From the NCBI GenBank assembly GCA_947454485.1, contig CANGJJ010000007.1:62001-126000 (forward strand): a stretch of DNA of 64,000 bases. The letters are read 5' to 3'. This DNA is from Beijerinckiaceae bacterium. GTDB lineage: Bacteria; Pseudomonadota; Alphaproteobacteria; Rhizobiales; Beijerinckiaceae. The notes below the pieces were generated by a model, which was not told where the DNA came from, did no database searches, and saw only the letters and a list, made by a program, of their open reading frames with translations. This document shows, one piece after another, positions 9,047 through 18,152 of the stretch; position 1 is the stretch's first letter, and each line of letters starts with the position of its first letter. The position numbers were made by a program, and so were the translations under genes.

Positions 9047-9964
9047 GTGAATCTGCGCGATCTTCGGTATGTGATTTCGGTGGCTGAGCTGGGCCATTTT
9101 GGCCGCGCCGCAACCGCCTGCCATGTCAGCCAGCCGACCCTGTCCGGCCAGATCCTCAAATTGGAGGAGGAGCTGGGCGTCACGATTTTTGAGCGTGTAG
9201 GAAAGCAGATCCGCCTCACCCCTGTGGGGGAGGATATTCTGGCCCATGCGCGCCGCTCGGTCAGCGCGGCCAATGACATTATGACCGCCGCCAGAGCCAG
9301 CCGCGATCCGCTGGCAGGCCCCATCCATCTGGGCGTCATCCCCACGCTCGCGCCTTATCTGATGCCTTTCGTCCTGCCCAAAGCGGCTGGCTATCTGCCC
9401 ATGGCGCCGCTGCGCCTTCTGGAAGATCTGACCGGCCATATTCTACCGCCCCTCAGCGATGGCGGGCTTGATGCTGCGCTCATCGCCACCGATCCGGGCA
9501 CCGACAAACTCGCCGAGATCGACCTTTTTGAAGAGCCCTTCTGGCTCATCATGCCGAAGGATGATCCTTTAGCGAAACTCAAAGAGATCGACCTCACGCA
9601 GGTTGAGCCCTCGCAATTGCTGCTCCTGACCGATGGTCACTGCCTGCGCGATCAAGCGCTCGATCTCTGCGGCCGCCAGAGCAATGCAACTGGCCCCGCC
9701 TCTGCCGATGTGCGCGCTGCCTCGCTCGAAACGCTCGTTCATCTGACCGCCGCCAAATATGGCGTGACCTTGGTGCCGCGCCTTGCGGTGGCCAATTGGA
9801 CTGGCCTGTCCGACAAGCTCATCGCCAAACCTATCAAAGGCAACAAAGCCTCGCGCAAGGTGCGGCTGGTGTTTCGCCGCGATATGCCGCGCCGCAAGGC
9901 GATGGAGACCTTGGCGCAAGTGGTGCGCGACTCTCTGCCCGACTGCGTGACGCGCCTGTCGTGA
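9047..9964 (+). CDS. oxyR: OxyR, LysR-type hydrogen peroxide sensor
   Basis: 305-residue LysR regulator. The N-terminal winged helix-turn-helix (about residues 1-60, with FGRAATACHVSQPTLSGQI) is standard. The sensor domain has TDGHCLRDQALDLC, with cysteines at positions 199 and 208, the same numbers as the redox pair of E. coli OxyR, which marks it as OxyR rather than another LysR member. Start is GTG at 9047, 8 bases after GGAG. No catalase or peroxidase is divergent from it here; ndk is the divergent neighbour, so its targets lie elsewhere. Confidence 0.93.
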   Translation: MNLRDLRYVISVAELGHFGRAATACHVSQPTLSGQILKLEEELGVTIFERVGKQIRLTPVGEDILAHARRSVSAANDIMTAARASRDPLAGPIHLGVIPTLAPYLMPFVLPKAAGYLPMAPLRLLEDLTGHILPPLSDGGLDAALIATDPGTDKLAEIDLFEEPFWLIMPKDDPLAKLKEIDLTQVEPSQLLLLTDGHCLRDQALDLCGRQSNATGPASADVRAASLETLVHLTAAKYGVTLVPRLAVANWTGLSDKLIAKPIKGNKASRKVRLVFRRDMPRRKAMETLAQVVRDSLPDCVTRLS

Positions 9965-10009
9965 GGCGCCACCATTGCGCGGGGCGCGCGCACATGCCAG
10001 ATAGCCCCG

Positions 10010-11890
10010 ATGCTGCATATTAATGATCTCACCTACAGGCTCGGGCCGCGCCTTTTGTTTGATGACGCGACCGCCGCGTTGCCAGACCGCGCGCGCGTTG
10101 GCTTTGTGGGTCGCAATGGCACGGGCAAGACCACGCTCTTTCGCATGATCAGCGGCGAGCTTGGTCCTGAAAGCGGCAGCATCACCCTGCCCCGCAATGC
10201 GCGCCTTGGCCGCGTGGAGCAGGAAGCCCCCGGCGGTCCCGGCACATTGATCGACTTCGTGCTTGATGCCGACAAAGAGCGCACTGCTTTGCTGGCTGAG
10301 GCTGAGACCGCGACAGATCCGATGCGCATTGCCGAGATCCAGACGCGGCTCGTGGATATTGACGCCCATTCGGCGCCCGCGCGCGCCGCTGAAATTCTGG
10401 CAGGCCTTGGCTTTGACCACGAAGGCCAGTCGCGCTCCCTCAGCGAATATTCAGGCGGCTGGCGCATGCGTGTCGCCCTCGCTGCTGTGCTCTTCTCGCG
10501 TCCTGATATTTTGCTGCTCGATGAGCCGACCAACTATCTCGATCTGGAAGGCACTTTGTGGCTGATTGATTATCTGGCGCATTATCCTGCGACTGTTCTT
10601 GTCATCAGCCATGACCGCGATCTTCTCGATGAAGTCGCCGATCATATCCTGCATCTGGATGCGGCCAAGCTCACTTTGTGGCGCGGCAATTATACGAGCT
10701 TTGAGCGCCAGCGCCGCGAACAGCAAGCGTTGCAAATGAAGCTCGTCAAAAAGCAGGAAGAGCATCGCCGCCATCTGCAAGCCTTTGTCGATCGCTTCCG
10801 CGCGCAGGCCACCAAAGCGCGCCAAGCCCAATCGCGTTTGAAAATGCTCGCGCGGATGGAGCCGATTGCAGCTCTTGTTGACAGCGAAGTCCTGCCCTTC
10901 CATCTGCCCTCACCGCAAAAGCCCCTCTCTCCGCCCATCATTGCCATGGAGGGCGCGAGTGTTGGCTATGGCGAGAAGCCGATCCTGACAAAGCTCTCGC
11001 TGTCCATTTCCAATGATGACCGCATTGGTCTTCTGGGCTCAAACGGCAATGGTAAATCGACCTTTGCCAAACTCATTGCCGGCCGGCTGGACCCGATGAG
11101 CGGTGTGGTGCGGCGCTCCTCCAAACTCGATGTGGGCTTTTTTGCGCAGCATCAGGTTGATGATCTGTCCCCCCATGGCACGCCCTATAGCCATGTGGCC
11201 GAACTGATGCGCGATGGGACTGAGGCAAAGATCCGTGCGCGCTGCGCGCAGATGGGCTTTCCCAATGTGAAGTCCGACACGCGCGTGAGCGAATTGTCGG
11301 GCGGTGAAAAGGCGCGCCTCTTGATGGGGCTTGCCACTTTCATCGGGCCGCATCTGCTCATCCTCGACGAGCCGACCAACCATCTTGATATCGACAGCCG
11401 CGCAGCATTGATCGAAGCACTCAATGATTTTGAGGGCGCGGTGATCCTCGTCTCGCATGATCGCTATTTGCTGGAGGCCTGCGCGGATCGTTTGTGGCTG
11501 GTGGCTGATGGCACGGTGAAAACCTTCGAGGGCGATATGGACGACTATCGTCGCCATGTTCTCGAACTCACGCGCAGTCAGAACCGCAGCGAGAAACAGG
11601 GCGAGGATGGTCGCTCGTCGCAAGCCGACCAACGCCGCGAAAATGCCAAGTCGCGCCGCGAGACCGCGCCGCTGCGCAAGAAGATCACCGAGGCTGAGGC
11701 GCGCGTTGAGAAATTCACCGCACTTCTGGCGCGGGTGGATGAGATGCTCGCGCAGCCTGATGCTTTTGCCAAAGATCCCGCCAAGGCTGCGCAATTATCG
11801 CAGCAACGTGCCGAGCTTGAAAAAGCCATTGCGAGCGCGGAAGATGAATGGCTGAATCTGTCGGCAGAGCTTGATGCAGCGGGCGGTTAA
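10010..11890 (+). CDS. ABC-F family ATPase
   Basis: 626 residues with two ABC modules and no membrane segments. The first has Walker A GRNGTGKTT, signature YSGGW and Walker B LLLDEPTNYLD; the second GSNGNGKST, LSGGEKARL and LLILDEPTNHLD. The linker between them (about 235-290) is charged and helical like the P-site tRNA-interaction motif, and the C-terminus (about 520-626) is a predicted coiled coil rich in Glu, Ala and Arg, as in Uup/YheS-type members. ABC-F proteins act on ribosomes or, for Uup, on DNA/ribosome assembly. The subfamily cannot be settled by eye. Its stop overlaps that of the convergent MFS gene. Confidence 0.92.
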   Translation: MLHINDLTYRLGPRLLFDDATAALPDRARVGFVGRNGTGKTTLFRMISGELGPESGSITLPRNARLGRVEQEAPGGPGTLIDFVLDADKERTALLAEAETATDPMRIAEIQTRLVDIDAHSAPARAAEILAGLGFDHEGQSRSLSEYSGGWRMRVALAAVLFSRPDILLLDEPTNYLDLEGTLWLIDYLAHYPATVLVISHDRDLLDEVADHILHLDAAKLTLWRGNYTSFERQRREQQALQMKLVKKQEEHRRHLQAFVDRFRAQATKARQAQSRLKMLARMEPIAALVDSEVLPFHLPSPQKPLSPPIIAMEGASVGYGEKPILTKLSLSISNDDRIGLLGSNGNGKSTFAKLIAGRLDPMSGVVRRSSKLDVGFFAQHQVDDLSPHGTPYSHVAELMRDGTEAKIRARCAQMGFPNVKSDTRVSELSGGEKARLLMGLATFIGPHLLILDEPTNHLDIDSRAALIEALNDFEGAVILVSHDRYLLEACADRLWLVADGTVKTFEGDMDDYRRHVLELTRSQNRSEKQGEDGRSSQADQRRENAKSRRETAPLRKKITEAEARVEKFTALLARVDEMLAQPDAFAKDPAKAAQLSQQRAELEKAIASAEDEWLNLSAELDAAGG

Positions 11891-13056
11891 CCCTCCGTTC
11901 GCGCCCCGATGATGGCAAGCGCCACAACCAAGCCCGCAAGACCCAGCACCATTTGCGTGACCGAGAAGCCGAAAGCCGCGACCAGATAGGTCTCGGGCCA
12001 AGGCGTCGCATAGATGCCGCTATAAAAAGCGGTCGCGGCAATGGCCTGCACACCTGAGCGACGATGCGCCGGTGCATTGCGTCCCATCCACGCCGATACG
12101 ACCGGATAAATCATGCTGTTGCCAAAGCCGAGCAACAGACCCGAGGCCACAGCCAAAGCAGCTGTTGGCTCCCAAGCTGCCACGATCAAGGCAAGACCCG
12201 ACACAGCCAGACCACCACCGGCCAAGTTGCGGGGATGAAAGCCCGCCAGAAACCGCATCGCGCCGATGCGGCTTGAGACAGTGGCGATGGTCATCGGCAC
12301 GAAGAAGAAGCCCAGCGCCGTGCCATGTTCTGCCAGTGCAGGGGCCAGATAAGACGCCGCATAACCATAATGCGCGCCGCCCACCAGCAAAACGCAGAGC
12401 GGCAGAATGTGCCAGCCTTGTGCCGCCGAGCCGATGCCAAAGCCGCGCGTGCCGGTTGGCTTTTCTAGCGGGCGCAAAGCGAAGGTGACAAGAAATCCCA
12501 AGACCGCAGGCAAAGCGCCGATGAGAAACATCGCTGCAACGCCATAGTGGTCGAGAACGAATTCACCCATGACCGGGGCGATGGCAAGGCCAAGGGGGAT
12601 CGTCGCTGAGAAAGCTGAAACGAGATAGACGAAATGTTTTTGCGAGAGCCTGCTCTGCACATAGACCATTGTGGGCGGCAGAAAGAAGCCAACACCCACG
12701 CCCCAGATGAGACGCGAGACAAGTGCGGCCCAAAAATAGTCGCGCGTGATGGCAAGACTGCCCACACCCAGCGCTGCAAAGACCATGGCAAATTGCATCG
12801 CGCCGCGCGCCCCAAAACGCGCCGTCAAAGCCCCCGACAAAAAGGTCGCGAGCAAAACGGGGATCGCGGTGATGGACAGAAGAATGCCGATCTGCTCAAG
12901 CGAATAGTGCTCGCGCCCCAGCGCCAGTGCCACGACTGAAGAATGCGTGACGGTGATGGAGCAGAGCAGACTTGCACCCGCGACGATCCAAAACTCCCGG
13001 CGGGAGATATGGTCTACGAAGCCACGATCTTGAGCTTTGGAATCTGCAGATGTCAT
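11887..13056 (-). CDS. Major facilitator superfamily transporter
   Basis: 389 residues with about 12 hydrophobic helices, the MFS layout. Loop 2-3 contains TARFGARGAMQ, a form of the MFS motif A, and the second half repeats the fold (SSRIGAMRFLAGFHPRN). Nothing identifies the substrate; similar sequences are usually annotated as sugar-efflux or drug-resistance carriers. The gene converges with the ABC-F gene with a 4-base overlap of the stops and is followed upstream by holC on the same strand, 36 bases away. Confidence 0.88.
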   Translation of the reverse strand: MTSADSKAQDRGFVDHISRREFWIVAGASLLCSITVTHSSVVALALGREHYSLEQIGILLSITAIPVLLATFLSGALTARFGARGAMQFAMVFAALGVGSLAITRDYFWAALVSRLIWGVGVGFFLPPTMVYVQSRLSQKHFVYLVSAFSATIPLGLAIAPVMGEFVLDHYGVAAMFLIGALPAVLGFLVTFALRPLEKPTGTRGFGIGSAAQGWHILPLCVLLVGGAHYGYAASYLAPALAEHGTALGFFFVPMTIATVSSRIGAMRFLAGFHPRNLAGGGLAVSGLALIVAAWEPTAALAVASGLLLGFGNSMIYPVVSAWMGRNAPAHRRSGVQAIAATAFYSGIYATPWPETYLVAAFGFSVTQMVLGLAGLVVALAIIGARTEG

Positions 13057-13092
13057 TGCAGTTGTAAATCAGGCGCGCGGGCTTTCGTAAAG

Positions 13093-13551
13093 CTATTGCT
13101 TCTTATCCCAGCCGCCATTTTCATTTTGCTGCCAATAGGACAGGCTGAGCGAGCGCTCTTTGAGCGCCTTCCATTGCAAGCGCGCGCTGGCGAGTTCTTC
13201 CTCGCGATTTCCATCAAACATGAGGATGATGCGCTCATAGGCTGCGCCAGCTTCAATCGCGGGCAAGATCTGCGCGCCCTCGATGAAGAATCGCACCTCT
13301 GCACCATTGGGATTTTCAGTGCCGGTCGTCAGATAGACATGCTGGAATTCGGCATCGCCATCTTTGGCTGTGCCGTGGCCCAGAAAGCTCTCTTCTGAAT
13401 AGGTCCACAACACTTCATCAAGCGCAGTGATGCGCTCGTCAGTGGTCGCTTGCACAACAGCGGTCCAGCCGCGCTCGATGCTCTTTTCGAGCAGCACAGG
13501 AAGTGTGCGTTCCAGCGGCTGACGCGTGAGATGATAAAACCAGATTTCCAT
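13093..13551 (-). CDS. holC: DNA polymerase III chi subunit
   Basis: 152 residues. The N-terminus EIWFYHLTRQPLE and the central WTYSEESFLGHG are typical of HolC, which links the clamp loader to SSB. The ATG at 13551 overlaps the stop of the upstream exported-protein gene by one base (TGATG). pepA lies one gene upstream; pepA-holC adjacency is common in proteobacteria and supports the call. Confidence 0.92.
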   Translation of the reverse strand: MEIWFYHLTRQPLERTLPVLLEKSIERGWTAVVQATTDERITALDEVLWTYSEESFLGHGTAKDGDAEFQHVYLTTGTENPNGAEVRFFIEGAQILPAIEAGAAYERIILMFDGNREEELASARLQWKALKERSLSLSYWQQNENGGWDKKQ

Positions 13552-14096
13552 CACTGCCCGGTAATGATGACGAAGGAGTGATCGGTGCGGGTCCACATGA
13601 GGCCAATGTCCGTCCCACTGCCTGCATGTTCTTCAACGCGGCCCGAGACCGCGACATCGCCGCGTTCTTCAGAGCCGCGCAAATTCTCGGCAGCCTCTTT
13701 CGACAAAGTGCGCACTTTTGTGAGCGCATGACCCGAGGTCCAGCGCAATGCCGCAACAAGTGCTGACTGCTGCACACGCTCGAACATCTCCAGCAAGCGC
13801 GCATCGGCGGGCAGAGCGATCTTGGCTTCAAAGCTCAAGAGCCTCTCGCCCGCACATCTCAAAGCGCCGTCGATACGCTGGCCGGTGACAAGGTCGAACG
13901 TGTCGATTGTGCCCGCGCCCCCCTCAGAGCGCGAGACGACGAGCGGGCGCACGAACTCCGGCTTCAGATCGAAGACCGATTGCACCATGGCCTGCCGAAA
14001 GGTCGAGCAAGGCGCCACCGCCTGCGCCCGAAGGGGCGACAGGGCAGAGGCTCCTCCAAGAAGCAGCAATGTCAAAGCGGCAAGGCGCAGGTTCAT
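13551..14096 (-). CDS. Exported protein of unknown function between pepA and holC
   Basis: 181 residues. A signal peptide is clear: Met-Asn-Leu-Arg, then a leucine-rich core, then PLRAQA with a probable cleavage after the last Ala. The mature part begins with a short Cys-containing segment (APCSTFR) and has a second Cys (LRCAGE), possibly one disulfide. I chose ATG at 14096 because it begins the signal peptide; an upstream ATG would run into pepA. The gene overlaps holC by one base and starts 20 bases after pepA, so an envelope protein is cotranscribed with a replisome subunit. I do not recognise the family. Confidence 0.75.
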   Translation of the reverse strand: MNLRLAALTLLLLGGASALSPLRAQAVAPCSTFRQAMVQSVFDLKPEFVRPLVVSRSEGGAGTIDTFDLVTGQRIDGALRCAGERLLSFEAKIALPADARLLEMFERVQQSALVAALRWTSGHALTKVRTLSKEAAENLRGSEERGDVAVSGRVEEHAGSGTDIGLMWTRTDHSFVIITGQ

Positions 14097-14115
14097 GAGG
14101 GCTCCGGGCGAATCG

Positions 14116-15639
14116 TCAGCCTTCGTAATGTTCTGCCACGAGTCGGTCGAGCAGGCGAACACCCCAGCCCGACCCCCAGCTCTGGTTCATGTCATTTTGC
14201 GGAGAGGCCATGCCCGTGCCGGCAATATCAAGATGCGCCCAAGGCACATCATTGACAAAGCGTTGCAGCAATTGCGCTGCCGTGATCGAGCCTGCATGGC
14301 GACCGCCGGTGTTTTTCATATCGGCGAATTTGCTGTCGATCATCTTGTCATAGACGGGGCCCAGCGGCATGCGCCAGACCTTCTCACCCGTGGCCAGACC
14401 CACGCGCGTCAAGCGCTCGGACAATTCATCATTGTTGGAGAAGAGGCCCGCATATTCATGACCAAGCGCGATGAGGATCGCGCCCGTCAGTGTTGCCAGA
14501 TTGACCATGAATTTCGGCTTGAACTTGCCCTGCACATGCCAGAGCACATCGGCCAGAACGAGGCGACCTTCGGCATCTGTATTGATGATCTCGATGGTCT
14601 GACCCGACATGGTTTTGACGATATCGCCGGGGCGCTGGGCTGCGCCGCTGGGCATATTTTCGACAAGGCCAATCGCGCCCACCACATTCACCTTCGCCTT
14701 GCGCGCAGCCAGCGCATGCATCAGGCCAGTGACGCAGGCAGCGCCCGCCATATCACCCTTCATATCTTCCATACCGCCCGCAGGCTTGATGGAGATACCA
14801 CCGGAGTCGAAGGTCACGCCCTTGCCGATAAAGGCAACGGGGGCCTCATTCGCCTTGCCACCATTCCAGCGCATGATGACGCAGCGGCTCTCATGCAAAG
14901 AGCCCTGCCCCACGCCCAGCAGGGCATTCATGCCAAGCGCCTTCATGGCCGCGACATCGAGGATCTCAACCTCAACGCCCAGCGCTTCGAGCTGCTTGGC
15001 GCGGGCGGCAAATTCGACGGGGAAGAGAACATTCGGCGGCTCGTTGACGAGCTGGCGGGCAAGGCTGACACCCTGCGCCAAGGCATTGGTATGGCCCGCT
15101 GCACGTCGCGCCGCTTCCGGGTCCGCGACACCGATCATCACCTTGATAGACGTCGGGGTCTCGTCATCCTCTTTCTTCTTGGTCTTGTAGTCATCGAATT
15201 CATAAGCGCGCAGCTGCACACCCATCGCAAAATCAGCCGCTGCTGCAGCCGGGTCGCCATGCCATTCGGGCAGATCAAACAAAATGGCGATGGTAGAGGC
15301 GCCCTTGGCCTTGCCCATCGCATGGCCACCCATCATGGCGTGATCAATCGCAGGCGTGCCGGCCGCTGCTTTTTTGTTGAGCGCCGCGCCCGCCACGATC
15401 AAACGCGCCACCGAAAGTCCTGCAGGCGCCAGAAGATCCATCGCCGAAGAGGTCTTGCCCTTGAAGCGGGCCGCTTTGGCCGCGCGCGCGACCAGATCGC
15501 CAGCCGCGCCCAGCTGCGCCTTGGTTGCATGGGACAGGCCCAAATCCTCGCCCGCAAAAACCACCAAAGTCTCGGCACCGCCATCGCCCAAGGGCAGAGC
15601 ATCAAGGGCCACAAAGCTGACATCGAGCGAGCGGGACAT
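14116..15639 (-). CDS. pepA: Leucyl aminopeptidase (M17)
   Basis: 507-residue two-metal aminopeptidase of cytosolic M17 type. Metal ligands and catalytic residues appear in order: [15 protein letters not shown], then KGDMAG, then the family signature NTDAEGRL followed by VLADVL. The N-terminal domain (about 1-160) is the divergent macro-like domain of PepA. ATG at 15639 follows AAAGGA. The open frame continues 64 codons upstream with no similarity. First gene of a pepA-unknown-holC unit, divergent from lptF. Confidence 0.96.
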   Translation of the reverse strand: MSRSLDVSFVALDALPLGDGGAETLVVFAGEDLGLSHATKAQLGAAGDLVARAAKAARFKGKTSSAMDLLAPAGLSVARLIVAGAALNKKAAAGTPAIDHAMMGGHAMGKAKGASTIAILFDLPEWHGDPAAAAADFAMGVQLRAYEFDDYKTKKKEDDETPTSIKVMIGVADPEAARRAAGHTNALAQGVSLARQLVNEPPNVLFPVEFAARAKQLEALGVEVEILDVAAMKALGMNALLGVGQGSLHESRCVIMRWNGGKANEAPVAFIGKGVTFDSGGISIKPAGGMEDMKGDMAGAACVTGLMHALAARKAKVNVVGAIGLVENMPSGAAQRPGDIVKTMSGQTIEIINTDAEGRLVLADVLWHVQGKFKPKFMVNLATLTGAILIALGHEYAGLFSNNDELSERLTRVGLATGEKVWRMPLGPVYDKMIDSKFADMKNTGGRHAGSITAAQLLQRFVNDVPWAHLDIAGTGMASPQNDMNQSWGSGWGVRLLDRLVAEHYEG

Positions 15640-15930
15640 GGTTTTCCTTTCAAGCGAACAAGATGCGGGCAAATCAGCCCGCAGGGTTGCTGCCATCATG
15701 GGAAGGATCACGCAGGCGCGCAACCATTCTTGGTGCGACAGCTGCGCCCAGCCATGAAAACGCCCCGCTGCTATGGGTAGAGTGGTATTCCGGCCACGCT
15801 CTTGCTGGAAGCTGTGCGCGAGGCGAGCCACACTCCCTCCTCTCCTTGCGCAGACTCAGCAGGGGCGCTAGCCAGACAGTGAGAGGTTGGGGCCGCCACA
15901 AGGCGCCACCGACCGGGATGCCCAAACGCC

Positions 15931-17073
15931 ATGTCGCTTGTCGAACGTTATATCTTCCGCATGGCGGGGCTGTCCTTCCTGGCGGCTTTGGGAGGCCTGA
16001 CCGGAGTGATCTGGATCACTCAGGCCATGAAGGACTTCGACTTGCTGACGACCAAGGGTCAGTCGCTCGTCATCTATCTCTTCGCCACCACGCTGGTTCT
16101 GCCATCGCTCGTCATGGTGATCGCTCCTGTGGCGCTGTTTGCCGCCGTGCTCTTCACCCTCAACAAGCTCAATAGCGATAGCGAGCTCATTGTCATGAGC
16201 GCATCGGGCCTGTCGCCTGCCCGTCTGCTGCGCCCCTTTGCGGTGCTAACCGTTCTTGTCAGCATCATGGTCGGCTCTATGTCCCTCTGGTTGATGCCCG
16301 CCAGCTTTGCCGAATTGCGCTCCTTGTTGTCGCAGGTGCGGGCGGATTTCGTCGGGCGCATCATGCGCGAGGGCGCTTTCTCCAGCCTCGATACGGGCTT
16401 CATCTTCCATTATCGCGAGCGTGGACCGGGGGGTGCCTTGCTCGGCATCTTCATGCAGGACCGGCGCGACCCCAATCAGATCAACACCTATATCGCCGAG
16501 ACGGGCCTGACGATCTCAACCAAGACCGAGAATTTCCTCGTTCTGGAAAAAGGCAGCGTCCAGCGCCAGTCAGGTTCGGGCAAAGATCCGGTGCTGGTCG
16601 TTTTTGAGCGCTATGCGGTCGATCTGGCGCAATTTGGGGTCGATGGCGCGGGCGCGCCGCTGAAGCCGCGCGAACGTCCGACCATGGACCTCATCAAGCC
16701 CAATCTGGATGATCCTTATGTGCGGGCCAATATCGGCCAGTTCCGCGCCGAGTTGCACGACCGGTTGGTCAATCCGCTCTATGCGCTTGTCTTCGGCGCT
16801 ATCGCCTTTGCTGCCCTCGCCCATGCCCGCACCACCCGTCAGGGGCGCGGGGCTGCCATCGCCGGCGCGGTCGCTGCCATCGTGGCCATACGCGGCCTTG
16901 GCTTTGGCGTGGCAGCTTTGGCAGCCAAGTCTGAGATGGCGGTCCTCGCCCTTTATGGTCTGCCGCTCGGCACCATCGCGCTCGCCCTCTGGTTTGGCCT
17001 TGGCGATCCCATGGGCCGCTTGAGGGAGGCCCTGCCCAAGCGTCGGCCGGGCGCAGCGGAGGCCGCGCCATGA
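15931..17073 (+). CDS. lptF: LPS export permease LptF
   Basis: 380-residue inner-membrane subunit of the LptB2FG ABC transporter that extracts LPS and drives it across the periplasm. Three N-terminal helices, a periplasmic beta-jellyroll (about 125-265, including GAFSSLDTGFIFHYRER) and three C-terminal helices match the family, as do VERYIFRM at the start and LNKLNSDSELIVMSASGLSP after helix 2. It overlaps lptG by 4 bases (ATGA), so LptF and LptG are coupled. Confidence 0.95.
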   Translation: MSLVERYIFRMAGLSFLAALGGLTGVIWITQAMKDFDLLTTKGQSLVIYLFATTLVLPSLVMVIAPVALFAAVLFTLNKLNSDSELIVMSASGLSPARLLRPFAVLTVLVSIMVGSMSLWLMPASFAELRSLLSQVRADFVGRIMREGAFSSLDTGFIFHYRERGPGGALLGIFMQDRRDPNQINTYIAETGLTISTKTENFLVLEKGSVQRQSGSGKDPVLVVFERYAVDLAQFGVDGAGAPLKPRERPTMDLIKPNLDDPYVRANIGQFRAELHDRLVNPLYALVFGAIAFAALAHARTTRQGRGAAIAGAVAAIVAIRGLGFGVAALAAKSEMAVLALYGLPLGTIALALWFGLGDPMGRLREALPKRRPGAAEAAP

Positions 17074-18152
17074 TCGGCTGGACCCTCGCGCGCTATTTTG
17101 CCAGCCGTTTTGCCATCGCCATCATGGCGGTCTTTGGCGGCATCTTCGCCCTCGTCTTTCTGATCGATTTCATTGAAATGCTCAGGCGTGTCAGCAGCAT
17201 CCCGGATGTGAAGGCCCCCCTCGTCGCCTATCTGTGCTTGCTGCGCACCCCCGCCGTCAGCGAACAGGTGCTGCCCTTCGTCGTTCTGGCTGGCTGTATG
17301 TTTGCCTTCGTCAGCCTGTCGCGCCGCTTGGAATTAGTGGTCGCCCGATCAGCTGGCGTCTCGGCCTGGCAGTTTCTCGGGCCGCCCGTGATCATTGTTC
17401 TGGCCATCGGCATGATTTCGGTGGCGGCCTATAATCCGCTCTCCGCCATCGCCAAGGAGGAGGCCGAGCGGATCGAGACCCAGATCTTCAAAGGTGGTCG
17501 GGTGAACACCGACACAAGTTTATGGATCCGGCAACGCAGCATTGACGGACAAGCCATTGTTCGCGCTGAACAATCCAGTGATGGTGGCACGCGCCTGTCA
17601 GCTGTGACGGCTTTTGTCTTCCACCATGACGGCTCCTTTCAAGAGCGCGTTGAGGCGGCCAGCGGCGAGCTGAAATCGGGCTTTTGGGAACTGCACAATG
17701 CCCGCGTCACCGCGCCGGAGGAGGAGACCAGCGTCCATGACACTTATTTGCTGGCCACCAATCTGACGGCTGAGCAGGTCACACAGAGCTTTGTGGCCCC
17801 TGACTCTGTCTCCTTCTGGCGGCTGAAAGACATGGCCTGGCGCACCGAACAGGCAGGGCTCGATAGCAACCGCTATCTGATGCGCTACCAGACCCTTTTG
17901 GCCCGCCCCCTGCTGCTGGTCGCGATGGTCCTGATCGCTGCTGCCTTTTCCTTAAGGTTCTTTCGATTTGGCGGCGTGGCCCGGACGGTTGCGGGTGGCG
18001 TTGCCGCGGGCTTCGTGCTTTATGTGGCTACGAAACTGGTTGGTGATCTTGGCAGTGCGGGGCTCTTGAGCCCCCCGGTTGCTGCTTGGACACCGGCTAT
18101 TATTGGGTCACTTCTGGGCACACTTACCTTGTTGAATCAGGAGGATGGCTGA
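17070..18152 (+). CDS. lptG: LPS export permease LptG
   Basis: 360 residues, partner of LptF in the LPS-extraction transporter. Layout is the same: N-terminal helices with TLARYFASRF and RRLELVVARSAGVSAWQF (coupling helix to LptB), a periplasmic jellyroll (about 130-260) and a C-terminal helix triplet with a conserved GGVARTVAGG near the membrane. Begins inside the lptF stop codon and ends immediately before the lptD start. Confidence 0.95.
   Translation: MIGWTLARYFASRFAIAIMAVFGGIFALVFLIDFIEMLRRVSSIPDVKAPLVAYLCLLRTPAVSEQVLPFVVLAGCMFAFVSLSRRLELVVARSAGVSAWQFLGPPVIIVLAIGMISVAAYNPLSAIAKEEAERIETQIFKGGRVNTDTSLWIRQRSIDGQAIVRAEQSSDGGTRLSAVTAFVFHHDGSFQERVEAASGELKSGFWELHNARVTAPEEETSVHDTYLLATNLTAEQVTQSFVAPDSVSFWRLKDMAWRTEQAGLDSNRYLMRYQTLLARPLLLVAMVLIAAAFSLRFFRFGGVARTVAGGVAAGFVLYVATKLVGDLGSAGLLSPPVAAWTPAIIGSLLGTLTLLNQEDG

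Noticed and set aside
13822..15780. A 652-codon open frame on the plus strand across pepA
   Set aside because: It lies antisense to the well-supported pepA (metal ligands intact), and its product has no recognisable domain; it arises from high G+C codon bias.
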